Origin: Anaerobutyricum hallii
GTDB taxonomy: Bacteria; Bacillota; Clostridia; Lachnospirales; Lachnospiraceae
Direction of reading: 5' to 3'
Length of the DNA stretch: 64,000 bases
Assembly: GCF_900209925.1 (NCBI RefSeq)
Contig: NZ_LT907978.1
Location: forward strand, 2,203,001-2,267,000
The notes beneath the pieces were generated by a model that was given only the letters and a program-made list of their open reading frames with translations, searched no databases and was not told the DNA's origin. The position numbers and the translations under genes are program-made. Position 1 is the first letter of the stretch, and the number at the start of each line of letters is the position of its first letter. Shown here in pieces: positions 50,481 through 59,197 of this stretch.

Positions 50481-53438
50481 ATCATTACTTCCATCTGAAC
50501 CGCTAGGCAGTAATGCTGTAGTCGCCTTCTTTTCTGCCTTGCTGGCCTTTCCAAAATAGTACTTATAGATATCTCTGGCAATCTCTGCAGCATTGGCTGA
50601 AGTGTAACCATTTGGCACTACTACGGTCATGGTAATATCCGGATTGTCATACGGAGCATAAGATATGAATAATGCATGGTTCGGTCGCTTTTTGTTCTCC
50701 TGTGCTGTACCGGTCTTGCCAGCTACTTTCATTCCCTGTTTCTTATACAGGTACTTGATAGAGCTGTCCTTTCCGTTAACCACACCGATCATACCTTTCT
50801 TTATCAAATCAAATGTAGATGAGCTGATCTTCAGTTTTTCTTCTGTTTTCTTCTCATAAGAAGTCAATGTGTTTCCCTCTGCATCTGTGGTTTTCTCTAA
50901 AAGAGACAGATCCAACAGATTCTTGTGGTTTACAAGGGATGTCACATATCTTGAAATCTGACTTGGTGTATAACTGTGGGTACCCTGTCCTATTGCTGAA
51001 CGAATCGCATCTTCATCTGAAATATGCGGCTCATATTCTGTGATTTCCACACCGGACTTTCGATTTAAGCCATACATTGATGCATACTTCTTTAACTTTG
51101 TTAAACCTCTCTGGCTGTTATAGGTTCCATTCACCGTACCAAGATTATATCCCATCTGATAAAAGAAGAAGTTACAGGATACAGCGATTGCTCCACTTAC
51201 ATTAAGTGAGCCATGCGCATTCGGATAAATCCAGCACTTCGCTGCCGGAGAAATCTTATCAAAAATCCCTGTACACTTTACATATGTAGAAGCTGTAGCT
51301 ACGCCTTCCTCAAGAACTGCCGTAGATGAGATTGGTTTAAATGTTGAACCAGGCGCTGTCCTTGACTGCGTGGCCCTGTTTAACATCGGCGAAGATAAAT
51401 CTGTATTAAGAGATGCATAGTATTCTGAATCAATTCCATTCGCAAGGCGATTATTATCATAGCTTGGATAGGAAACCATCGCCCTTACCTCTCCGGTATC
51501 AGGGTCTGTAATAATAACAGAACCGGAACATGGATCTAAGGCAAGCTGAGCTGGTGTAATTTCTATATTCTTTATCTTTTTGTACATGAAATTATAAGCA
51601 GACATTTTGCCTGTATACAAACTATTACAATCCTTATCTTTCTTTTTATCAAGAACTCCCTGATCATATAAAAGCAGACAAACTTTCCGTCCGCTCAGCG
51701 TTCCACTTTTGATCATATACTCATATAGAATTTTATCAAAGTCTTCCTCAGATTTCAATGCATCAACAATATAATTTATTAATTCGTCATATATTTCATC
51801 TGCATCATAATAATCTGACTTAATATTAAAGGAGCTGATATTAATCCACTCATTATTGATCGCATATTGAAGAAACTTTCGGAATGTGATTTTTTCCTCT
51901 TTCCAGTCAAGATAAACCTGATCATTCTCATCAATAGAAGAAGCAACAAGAATTCCGTCATTCTCTAACATTTTGTAAATATAATTTACATAATCCTGCT
52001 TCTCCTCGCTAAGATATTTACGAACTGTCGTTCCTGTTTTCAAATCTTTTCGAAGAGTGTTTAATACACTTTCCTGTTTCTTCTTATAAATTCTGTAAAC
52101 ATCTTTTTCATTACTTTTCGCATTTTTCTTTGCTAATCTGGAAATATTTATAATATTATTATCAAGAAGCGCATAATATACGTCCTTTATCGGAACTCGT
52201 TTGTCTGAGCCGGCAGTATCTGCTGTTGTTAGATGTGCAAGCAGAATTCCTGCAAGACGTCGTTCTAAAATATTATAGGCATACTTCTGCAAATCCGCAT
52301 CGATCGTCAAATACACATTGTTACCTGCGGAAGCCTTTGTTGTCTTTACTGTCTTAATAATCTTACCAAGATTATCTACTAAAACATCTTTCTGTCCCTT
52401 CTTTCCCTGAAGAGTACTTTCCATCGTCTTTTCGATTCCAGTCTTACCGACAACATCGTTTGCCTCATACTTGCCATTGTCCGCATTCAATTCTTTTAAT
52501 TCGCTTTCGGAAATCACTCCCGTATATCCCAAAATAGAAGAAAAATACTTTGCATCATTATATTTACGAAGAGAGTCTGCCTTAATGGAAACTCCCGGAT
52601 ATTCCTCCTCATGTTCCGAAATAGCAGCAATACTTTTATCGCTGATATTCGCTGCCACAGTAATCGGCGTTGTCTGTGAATAACGGTTCATAAATACATC
52701 ATACCGCACCGACATGATCTTTAATGTATCCTCTGTAGAATAACTGTCCGAGATACCAAACATACTTCCCGTTCCCTGTGGACCACCTTTTCCGCTTCTC
52801 AGATATTCATACACTTCCTCCGGTGTAGAATTCAAATATTTCTCCGCTTTCTTTTTTTCATCACCGGACAGATTATCGATATTAGCAATTCCATAAATAT
52901 CTTTTTTAAATCTCGTAAGCGCTGAGCCAGACACTGTAAATTTCAGCTTTCCCTTGCTGTTTACTGTCATAGGAAGGCTGTAATTTATCGTATCACCATT
53001 CTGCTCTAAAACCTTCACCAGCTTATAGATTACCTCATTTCTAACTTCATTCTCTGTTACTTTCGGACCATTCTTTCCATTTTTAGCTGTTCTCTCCTGG
53101 GCAATCTTACTCGTTTTTTCTGAATTCTCCAACGTCACTGTATAAGCCAGCTGATTATAAGCCAGTATCTTTCCCTTGCAATCGTATATATTTCCTCTTG
53201 CACCACTGATCTCAATCGTCTTCTTTATCTTATAGTTAAAATTCGCCAGATGTTCATCACCCTGTATGATCTGTAATACGAAAAGTCGATAGATTAAAAC
53301 ACAAAATAATGCCGTCAACAGTACTCCCATAATGATAATACGGTTGGAAAGCAGCTCTATAATCTGATTCTTTGTTTTTGCCTTATCCGTCTCCTGCTTT
53401 TTTTTGAATTTAAACAAAATCTGCACCCCGCTTTTCAT
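50478..53438 (-). CDS. mrdA: Penicillin-binding protein 2 (class B transpeptidase), with large insertion
   Basis: 986-residue class B PBP, much longer than usual PBP2 proteins of about 650-720. One N-terminal membrane segment (about 30-55), a dimerisation domain (about 60-380), then VYLTIDADLQKYAYNILE near 370-390. A roughly 235-residue insertion (about 390-640, helical and charged) interrupts the usual junction before CSGSVIITDPDTGEVRAMVS. Transpeptidase motifs follow: STFK in APGSTFKPIS near 700, SCN near 745, KTGTAQ near 925. Start ATG 53438 overlaps mreD by 29 bp. Makes crosslinks in the rod complex with RodA. Confidence 0.92.
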   Translation of the reverse strand: MKSGVQILFKFKKKQETDKAKTKNQIIELLSNRIIIMGVLLTALFCVLIYRLFVLQIIQGDEHLANFNYKIKKTIEISGARGNIYDCKGKILAYNQLAYTVTLENSEKTSKIAQERTAKNGKNGPKVTENEVRNEVIYKLVKVLEQNGDTINYSLPMTVNSKGKLKFTVSGSALTRFKKDIYGIANIDNLSGDEKKKAEKYLNSTPEEVYEYLRSGKGGPQGTGSMFGISDSYSTEDTLKIMSVRYDVFMNRYSQTTPITVAANISDKSIAAISEHEEEYPGVSIKADSLRKYNDAKYFSSILGYTGVISESELKELNADNGKYEANDVVGKTGIEKTMESTLQGKKGQKDVLVDNLGKIIKTVKTTKASAGNNVYLTIDADLQKYAYNILERRLAGILLAHLTTADTAGSDKRVPIKDVYYALLDNNIINISRLAKKNAKSNEKDVYRIYKKKQESVLNTLRKDLKTGTTVRKYLSEEKQDYVNYIYKMLENDGILVASSIDENDQVYLDWKEEKITFRKFLQYAINNEWINISSFNIKSDYYDADEIYDELINYIVDALKSEEDFDKILYEYMIKSGTLSGRKVCLLLYDQGVLDKKKDKDCNSLYTGKMSAYNFMYKKIKNIEITPAQLALDPCSGSVIITDPDTGEVRAMVSYPSYDNNRLANGIDSEYYASLNTDLSSPMLNRATQSRTAPGSTFKPISSTAVLEEGVATASTYVKCTGIFDKISPAAKCWIYPNAHGSLNVSGAIAVSCNFFFYQMGYNLGTVNGTYNSQRGLTKLKKYASMYGLNRKSGVEITEYEPHISDEDAIRSAIGQGTHSYTPSQISRYVTSLVNHKNLLDLSLLEKTTDAEGNTLTSYEKKTEEKLKISSSTFDLIKKGMIGVVNGKDSSIKYLYKKQGMKVAGKTGTAQENKKRPNHALFISYAPYDNPDITMTVVVPNGYTSANAAEIARDIYKYYFGKASKAEKKATTALLPSGSDGSND

Positions 53439-53925
53439 TCTTTTCCAACCAGTCGTTTATTCTCAATAAAATCTGATAAAATACAAGACCTACCGCTACG
53501 GTATAAACTATTTCCGGAAGAATAATATTTTTAAGATAATAGACAATACGTAAATGATTATGTAACAATCCACAAAGAATATACATAATGACTCCATAGA
53601 CTAGATCATTTACACCGATCAGGACAAGTGGAAGAATATTGTCATCTGAATAATAGATTCGATGAAAAAATCCATCTACAAAACCAAACATCATATATAA
53701 AAAAGCAAATCCACCGATTGTTGAGCCATAAAAAATATCCATCAAAAGCCCACTGAAAAATCCAACGATCATTCCTGGCTTCTGGCCTCTCATTACTGCT
53801 ATTGAGGAAATAAAAATCAGTAATATATTCGGTGCGATTCCTGCCAGTTTAATCAACTCAAATACGGAAGTCTGCAATATAAAACAAATAAATACCAGTA
53901 CTGCTGTCACTATTCCTCGTTTCAT
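53410..53925 (-). CDS. mreD: Rod shape-determining protein MreD
   Basis: 171-residue polytopic membrane protein with about five hydrophobic segments. Start ATG 53925 (MKRGIVTAVLVF) is chosen over 53946 because of a nearby purine-rich site. GQKPGMIVGFFSGLLMDIFYGSTIGGFAFLYMMFGFVDGFF near residues 45-85 is typical of MreD. It lies between mreC and mrdA, completing mreBCD, which organises cell-wall elongation. Confidence 0.92.
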   Translation of the reverse strand: MKRGIVTAVLVFICFILQTSVFELIKLAGIAPNILLIFISSIAVMRGQKPGMIVGFFSGLLMDIFYGSTIGGFAFLYMMFGFVDGFFHRIYYSDDNILPLVLIGVNDLVYGVIMYILCGLLHNHLRIVYYLKNIILPEIVYTVAVGLVFYQILLRINDWLEKNEKRGADFV

Positions 53926-53945
53926 AATAAATCCCTTCTTACACA

Positions 53946-53998
53946 AATGGCGGAAAGAGAAATATCTGTACGATACCCTTATTTCCGCCTGATTTATC
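53946..53998 (-). terminator. Hairpin between mreC and mreD
   Basis: GGCGGAAAT and ATTTC..TTTCCGCC arms around about 25 nt form an imperfect stem on the minus strand, just after the mreC stop. Probably a processing or partial termination site, because the mre genes are normally co-transcribed. Confidence 0.4.
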
Positions 53999-54000
53999 CT

Positions 54001-54870
54001 TTAATCTGCACTTTCACTATCTGCGGGAACTTCTTTTAGCTGTGTGATAACCAGCACATCTTCAAGATGCTGAAAATCTACAAACGGTGTCACTTTGGCA
54101 GACTGTGTCAAATTGGAGGAATCTGTAGAAATACTGCTGACTGTTCCTATCTTAATGCCTTCTAAATATTTTGAACTGATATGTGAAGTGATCAGTTCTT
54201 CCCCTTCTTTCATATCTGCATCTTTACTGATATAGGTCACATCGATCGTTCCATCTTTTTGAACAGATTCACTGTTTCCCTGTACGACACAGGTATCTCC
54301 AGTCTGAGATGACTTGGCACTTACGCTGCTGGTATCATTTATAATTGAACATACCTTTGCATAGGTCCGTCCGGTTTCCGTTACGATTCCGACCAGACCT
54401 CCATCTGCCAGTACATTCATATTTACCTTGATTCCATCTTTTGTACCTTTATTAATAATAAAAGTATTATACCAGTTGCCGCTTCCCTTGCTGATTACTC
54501 TCGCTCCCACTTTCTTATACTGGGAGTATTCTTTATCCATCTTCAGAAGCTTTTGCAGACTATTCAATTCGTTTTCATTGGTACTTAAAGTTTCGTTTTC
54601 CTGCGTTAACTCTTTCACCTTCTGATTAAGCTTTGCATTCTCCTTTTTCAGTTCCTTCATACTCTTAAATGAGCCAACATGCTCTCCTACCCAGACTCCA
54701 AAAGAGTTAATTCCATCCTGCATTGGAATAACTACCGTTTCTGCGACTGCAGAAAGAGGTTTCACCACATCTTTTAATACTGTACTGACAGACAGAAGTA
54801 ATATACAAAGAACTGTCAGCAAAATAAGCATCGTTTTAGGTGAAAACTCAAAATTATGACGATTTTTCAT
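54001..54870 (-). CDS. mreC: Rod shape-determining protein MreC
   Basis: 289-residue membrane-anchored scaffold of the elongasome. One N-terminal membrane segment (about 13-33), a coiled coil (about 65-115, FKSMKELKKENAKLNQKVKELTQENETL) and a C-terminal beta-rich domain (about 120-280) with GNWYNTFIINKGTKDGI and GLVGIVTETG. Start ATG 54870. It lies 15 bp after mreB. Confidence 0.95.
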   Translation of the reverse strand: MKNRHNFEFSPKTMLILLTVLCILLLSVSTVLKDVVKPLSAVAETVVIPMQDGINSFGVWVGEHVGSFKSMKELKKENAKLNQKVKELTQENETLSTNENELNSLQKLLKMDKEYSQYKKVGARVISKGSGNWYNTFIINKGTKDGIKVNMNVLADGGLVGIVTETGRTYAKVCSIINDTSSVSAKSSQTGDTCVVQGNSESVQKDGTIDVTYISKDADMKEGEELITSHISSKYLEGIKIGTVSSISTDSSNLTQSAKVTPFVDFQHLEDVLVITQLKEVPADSESAD

Positions 54871-54885
54871 AGTACCACTCCTTGA

Positions 54886-55926
54886 TTAATGGAAATCAGA
54901 ATCCTGTAAATTATGAGCCAGTCTTTCATAATCCGGATTTTCCATAATCATTCCTAATCCTTTTACTACAGTAAGTTCCGGTTCTTCCATCTTCATAATG
55001 GAAAGTCCTGTCTCCTGCTGGATAAGAAGATCCAGATTCTTAATATGGGTAGATGCACCTGTCATACATATTCCATCATGCATGATGTCCATGGATAATT
55101 CCGGTGGTGTCTTCTCTAAAATGAACTTAATCGCATCAATAATAGATGAAAGGCTCTCTGACATTGCCTCAAAAATGAGATGATTTGTAACAGTTACCCT
55201 ATTAGGAAGACCTGTGATCAGATTACGGCCCATTACGTCATACGTAATCTCTTCCTCTTCCTTGATACCGCTTGCCAGCTGCATCTTCAGGCGCTCTGCA
55301 CTCTTCATACCAATTACAAGGTTATGCTTTTTCTTAACAGTCTGCTGAATCGCCTCATCAAACTTGGTTCCTCCAATCTTCAACAGACGACTCTGTACAA
55401 TTCCACCAAGACTGATCAGACTGATTTCTGTTGTATCTGCACCGATATTAACAATCAGACGACCAGTCGCATCCATGACATCAAGACCTGCTCCAAGTGC
55501 ATCCGCGATTGGTTTTTCAACAATACGAATCTTCTTTGTCTTTAAAGAAGAGCTTGCGATCAGATCAAAAAACGCTCTTTTCTCTACTTCTGTGATATCA
55601 GAAGGTACTGCAATGTAAAACTCTGCATTGCCGCCGGCAGCAAGTCCTTCTGCAAACTTCTTTCCATGCATTCCTTTAAAGTATAACTGAATCATGGTCT
55701 GCATAGCAGTAAAATCGGCAATAACACCGTTAACGATCGGCTGTTTTACTTCGATGTTCTTCGGAGCCTTCTCATACATTGAGTATGCTTCATCTCCCAA
55801 AGCTAATGGCTCTTTTTTCTTCACCATAGCGATCATGTTCTTCTGATGTAAAATTACTCCTGCAGCTTTCTGGTAAATCTTGATGGAATTTGTTCCCATA
55901 TCAATTCCATATATTTTTTCAGACAT
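54886..55926 (-). CDS. mreB: Actin-like rod-shape protein MreB
   Basis: 346-residue bacterial actin homologue. Start ATG 55926 (MSEKIYGIDMGTNSIKIY) after AAAGGAG; a longer in-frame start eight residues upstream includes the RBS. Phosphate-1 motif IDMGTNSIKIY near residue 8 and phosphate-2 NIGADTTEISLISLGGI near 160. Adenosine motif MTGASTHIKNLDLLI near 290. The sequence deviates from the canonical MreB (the usual first motif is DLGTANTLV), so an Mbl- or MreB-like paralogue is possible, but the adjacent mreC and mreD support MreB. Confidence 0.88.
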   Translation of the reverse strand: MSEKIYGIDMGTNSIKIYQKAAGVILHQKNMIAMVKKKEPLALGDEAYSMYEKAPKNIEVKQPIVNGVIADFTAMQTMIQLYFKGMHGKKFAEGLAAGGNAEFYIAVPSDITEVEKRAFFDLIASSSLKTKKIRIVEKPIADALGAGLDVMDATGRLIVNIGADTTEISLISLGGIVQSRLLKIGGTKFDEAIQQTVKKKHNLVIGMKSAERLKMQLASGIKEEEEITYDVMGRNLITGLPNRVTVTNHLIFEAMSESLSSIIDAIKFILEKTPPELSMDIMHDGICMTGASTHIKNLDLLIQQETGLSIMKMEEPELTVVKGLGMIMENPDYERLAHNLQDSDFH

Positions 55927-55963
55927 TGGTATGTCTCCTTTCGTTAGCATTTATACATGAAAC

Positions 55964-55990
55964 AAATGCGGTGTTGCCGCATTTATCTTT
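55964..55990 (-). terminator. Hairpin upstream of mreB
   Basis: Stem AAATGCGG/CCGCATTT with loop CAACA, followed by GTTTCATG on the minus strand. It lies between radC and mreB and is a plausible terminator of the radC transcript. Confidence 0.55.
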
Positions 55991-56088
55991 CCTCTTTGTC
56001 CGATATACCTGACATCAGGTACATTACATTAAGATCACGAGATTCAAGAATATGTCTATAATCTGTAATCCATGGTCACATCTATGAC

Positions 56089-56811
56089 TCACATCATATT
56101 CTGTTCCCGCAAACTAGTATAGCACTTATCCCCTATAATGATGTGATCTGAAAGCGGAATTCCTAACAGTTCTCCCGCTTCTTTTATCTGTCTTGTGATA
56201 ATGAGATCTTCCCGGCTCGGCTCCGGATATCCTGACGGATGATTATGAATCAGTATCATATATACTGCCTCACACCGAAGAGCTTCCACAAAAATATTTC
56301 TAACTGGAACCCAGGAACTGTTCGCCGTTCCCTTCGAAAGTAAAATCTCCTTCATCAGCCTGTGTCGTCCATCCAGAAGTAAAAGCATCACCTTTTCTAC
56401 GGAAAGATGTCTCATATCTTCCATATAATAAGCTGCAATATAATCCGGCGAACTGAAATCACTTTCTTCTTTAATAGAAGCTCTCGCCAGTCTCTTAGAC
56501 AACTCCAGTACACATAAAATCTCAATTGCCTTGACATTGCCTATACCGGGAATCTCTTTCAGCATCTCGATATCAAGATGATGCAGTCCTGCCAGTCCTT
56601 TATAAACCGGGTGTCTGTTCAAAAGCGAAAATGCAAGTTCCAGAGCAGTACAGCTTCGTGTTCCACAACGAATAATGACTGCTAACAGCTCTCCGTCTGT
56701 AAGACTCTCTGCGCCTGCTCTCAGACACTTCTCATACGGACGTTCTGTTTCCGGTCGTTCTTTCATCGTTACTTTCGCTGGTGATGACTGTATTGATGGC
56801 TGTCTTTCCAT
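56089..56811 (-). CDS. radC: RadC-family JAB-domain protein
   Basis: 240-residue RadC/YicR homologue. Start ATG 56811 (MERQPSIQSS) after GGAGG; a longer reading includes the RBS. N-terminal helix-hairpin-helix-like EIPGIGNVKAIEIL near 85, followed by the JAB/MPN metal site ILIHNHPSGYPEPSRED near residue 185 (HxH plus distal Asp). The family was once linked to DNA repair, but that role is disputed. It is next to mreB as in many Firmicutes. Confidence 0.93.
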   Translation of the reverse strand: MERQPSIQSSPAKVTMKERPETERPYEKCLRAGAESLTDGELLAVIIRCGTRSCTALELAFSLLNRHPVYKGLAGLHHLDIEMLKEIPGIGNVKAIEILCVLELSKRLARASIKEESDFSSPDYIAAYYMEDMRHLSVEKVMLLLLDGRHRLMKEILLSKGTANSSWVPVRNIFVEALRCEAVYMILIHNHPSGYPEPSREDLIITRQIKEAGELLGIPLSDHIIIGDKCYTSLREQNMM

Positions 56812-56913
56812 ATTGGTCCCTCCTGTATTCTCTCCAGGCACGAACACACTGATTCGAAAAACATTTTACCATAAAAACAAACTTTTGTATATAGGGTACA
56901 AGGACAGCTTTCG

Positions 56914-58233
56914 TTAACTTTCTGTGTCATTTATTAAGATATCTTTAAGTTTTCCTGTCTCATATATTTTTTGTAAAGACATCATAATTCCATACTTTGC
57001 ATGTTCCCAGGTAAGTCCCCCCTGAAAATAAACCGCATACGGATCCTTCATTGGGCCATCTGCACTAAGTTCAATGGAAGAACCAGAAACAAAAGCGCCT
57101 GCCGCCATAATTACTTTGGCATCATATCCCGGCATATCCCATGGTTCCGGACGAACAAAGCTGTCTACTGGTGCAGCTGCCTGAATTCCTTCGCAGAACG
57201 CTACCATCAGCTCAGGATCATGGAACTCCACTTCCTGAATGATATCATGACGACTTTCCTTACTGTCCGGAATCACTTTAAATCCAAGTTTCTCATAAAT
57301 ATTTGCTGCAAAAACCGCACCTTTTAACGCACCTTTTACAACGGTAGGAGCAAGGAAAAGTCCCTGTGTTAATGCAGGTGTCACGCCCAATGTAGCACCT
57401 ACTTCCTTTCCAAGTCCCGGTGAAGTCAGACGATATGCCGCTCTGTCAATACATTCTTTTGTTCCGCAAAGATATCCACCGATCGGTGCAAGTCCACCAC
57501 CTGGATTTTTAATCAATGAACCAACAATAAGATCTGCTCCGACCTGAGATGGCTCACTAATTTCTACGAATTCTCCATAACAGTTATCAACCATGCAAAG
57601 TACATCCGGCTTTCTTTCTTTAATAAAATGAATCAATTCTCCGATTCTTTTTACAGAAAGTGTCGGACGGGATGCATACCCTTTTGAACGCTGTATTGTA
57701 ACAAGCTTTGTCTTGTCATTTAATGCTTTTTCTATTCCTTCCCAGTCAAACTCTCCATCTGGAAGCAGATCTACCTGACGATAACTAATGCCATATTCTG
57801 CAAGTGAACCATTGGATGGACGAATACCAATTACTTCTTCTAATGTATCATATGGCTTTCCTACCGGTGATAACAGCTCATCTCCCGGACGAAGCTGGCT
57901 CATGAGCGCAAGGGCAAGAGCATGTGTTCCACAGGTAATCTGTGGTCGCACCAAAGCATCCTCTGTTCCAAACACATCCGCATAAATCTTCTCTAGTGTT
58001 TCTCTTCCAATATCATTGTAACCATAACCGGTTGTCGGGGCAAAACAGGCTTCACTTAAATGATTCTTCTGCATGGCACGAAGCACCTTCATCTGGTTAC
58101 ATTCTGCTGTCTTATCTATCGATAAAAAGCGATCTTTTAATTCTTCTTCTACTTTCATGCAAAAGTCATATACTGGCTTCGCAATTCCCATCTGTGCATA
58201 ATACTCTTCTAGTATTTTATCTCTTTGTTCCAT
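56914..58233 (-). CDS. ynbB: Methionine gamma-lyase-family PLP protein (YnbB, aluminium resistance protein family)
   Basis: 439-residue PLP-dependent protein of the Met_gamma_lyase (YnbB) family. The PLP lysine is in VGSLIKNPGGGLAPIGGYLCG near residue 250; MVDNCYGEF near 210 positions the PLP-contacting Asp; RPQITCGTHALALAL near 95 is the phosphate-binding part. The substrate is unproven. Gene order with miaA-mutL-mutS matches the Bacillus ynbB locus, though hfq is absent. Its start overlaps the end of miaA by 17 bp. Confidence 0.9.
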   Translation of the reverse strand: MEQRDKILEEYYAQMGIAKPVYDFCMKVEEELKDRFLSIDKTAECNQMKVLRAMQKNHLSEACFAPTTGYGYNDIGRETLEKIYADVFGTEDALVRPQITCGTHALALALMSQLRPGDELLSPVGKPYDTLEEVIGIRPSNGSLAEYGISYRQVDLLPDGEFDWEGIEKALNDKTKLVTIQRSKGYASRPTLSVKRIGELIHFIKERKPDVLCMVDNCYGEFVEISEPSQVGADLIVGSLIKNPGGGLAPIGGYLCGTKECIDRAAYRLTSPGLGKEVGATLGVTPALTQGLFLAPTVVKGALKGAVFAANIYEKLGFKVIPDSKESRHDIIQEVEFHDPELMVAFCEGIQAAAPVDSFVRPEPWDMPGYDAKVIMAAGAFVSGSSIELSADGPMKDPYAVYFQGGLTWEHAKYGIMMSLQKIYETGKLKDILINDTES

Positions 58234-59191
58234 TCCTGATTCCTTTCTCTTCTATTATATTTAAAACAGAATCAAGTAAATCTTTTTCCTGTTCATATTC
58301 TTTTTTATTCAGCCATATTACCTCTTTTTCTCTACGAAACCAGGTAAGCTGTCTCTTTGCAAAGTGCCTGGTATCTTTTTTTATCTTATCGACTGTATCC
58401 TCCAAAGTCATTCTGCCGTCAAAATAATCAAAAAACTCTTTATAACCGAGCCCCTGCATAGATACTAAATTCTTTGTATAACCTTCTTTTATGAGACTTT
58501 CAACTTCAAAAAGAAGACCCTCTTCCATCATGAGATCGACACGCCGGTTGATCCGGTCATATAGTTCTTCCCTGTCATGATATAAAACAAAGTACGCAAA
58601 GTTATACGGAGATTCTTTCTGTCTTTGTTCCTCATTATGTTCTGACAATTTCTTTCCGGTTTCTTTATAATATTCTAATGCGCGGATCACTTTCTTTACA
58701 TTGTTACAATGTGTGATCTTTGCATATTCCGGATCTTTTTTCTTAAGTATTTCGTAAAGATATTCTTTTCCTTTTTCCTTTGCAAGCTGTTCTAATTCTT
58801 TACGGTAACTTTCTTTGTCTTCATGCTGTGAAAAATCAATATCATACAGTAACGCCTGGATATAAAATCCTGTTCCACCAACAATGATCGGTATATGTCC
58901 TGCCGCATAAATCTTTTTCATGGCTTCTTTTGATTTTTCCACAAAAGCTACTACATTAAACTCCTCCGATGGATCCAATTCATCAATCAGATAATGTGGT
59001 ACTCCTTGCATTTCTTCCGGACGAATCTTTGCCGTACCTATATCCATCTTCTTATATACCTGCATAGAATCTGCACTGATAATCTCCCCACCGATACTTT
59101 TGGCCAGTTCGATAGAAAGACTTGTTTTCCCGGCAGCTGTCGGTCCGGTTAATATAATAAGAGGTTTCTTTTCCTGTTGTTTCACGACCAT
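58217..59191 (-). CDS. miaA: tRNA dimethylallyltransferase
   Basis: 324-residue enzyme adding dimethylallyl to A37 of tRNAs that read U-starting codons. P-loop GPTAAGKTSLS near residues 16-26, DSMQVYKKMDIGTAK near 41, HYLIDELDP near 65, and the DMAPP-side IVGGTGFYIQALL near 102. Full length. It lies 6 bp after mutL, the usual mutS-mutL-miaA order. Confidence 0.97.
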   Translation of the reverse strand: MVVKQQEKKPLIILTGPTAAGKTSLSIELAKSIGGEIISADSMQVYKKMDIGTAKIRPEEMQGVPHYLIDELDPSEEFNVVAFVEKSKEAMKKIYAAGHIPIIVGGTGFYIQALLYDIDFSQHEDKESYRKELEQLAKEKGKEYLYEILKKKDPEYAKITHCNNVKKVIRALEYYKETGKKLSEHNEEQRQKESPYNFAYFVLYHDREELYDRINRRVDLMMEEGLLFEVESLIKEGYTKNLVSMQGLGYKEFFDYFDGRMTLEDTVDKIKKDTRHFAKRQLTWFRREKEVIWLNKKEYEQEKDLLDSVLNIIEEKGIRNGTKR

Positions 59192-59197
59192 CCCCCT

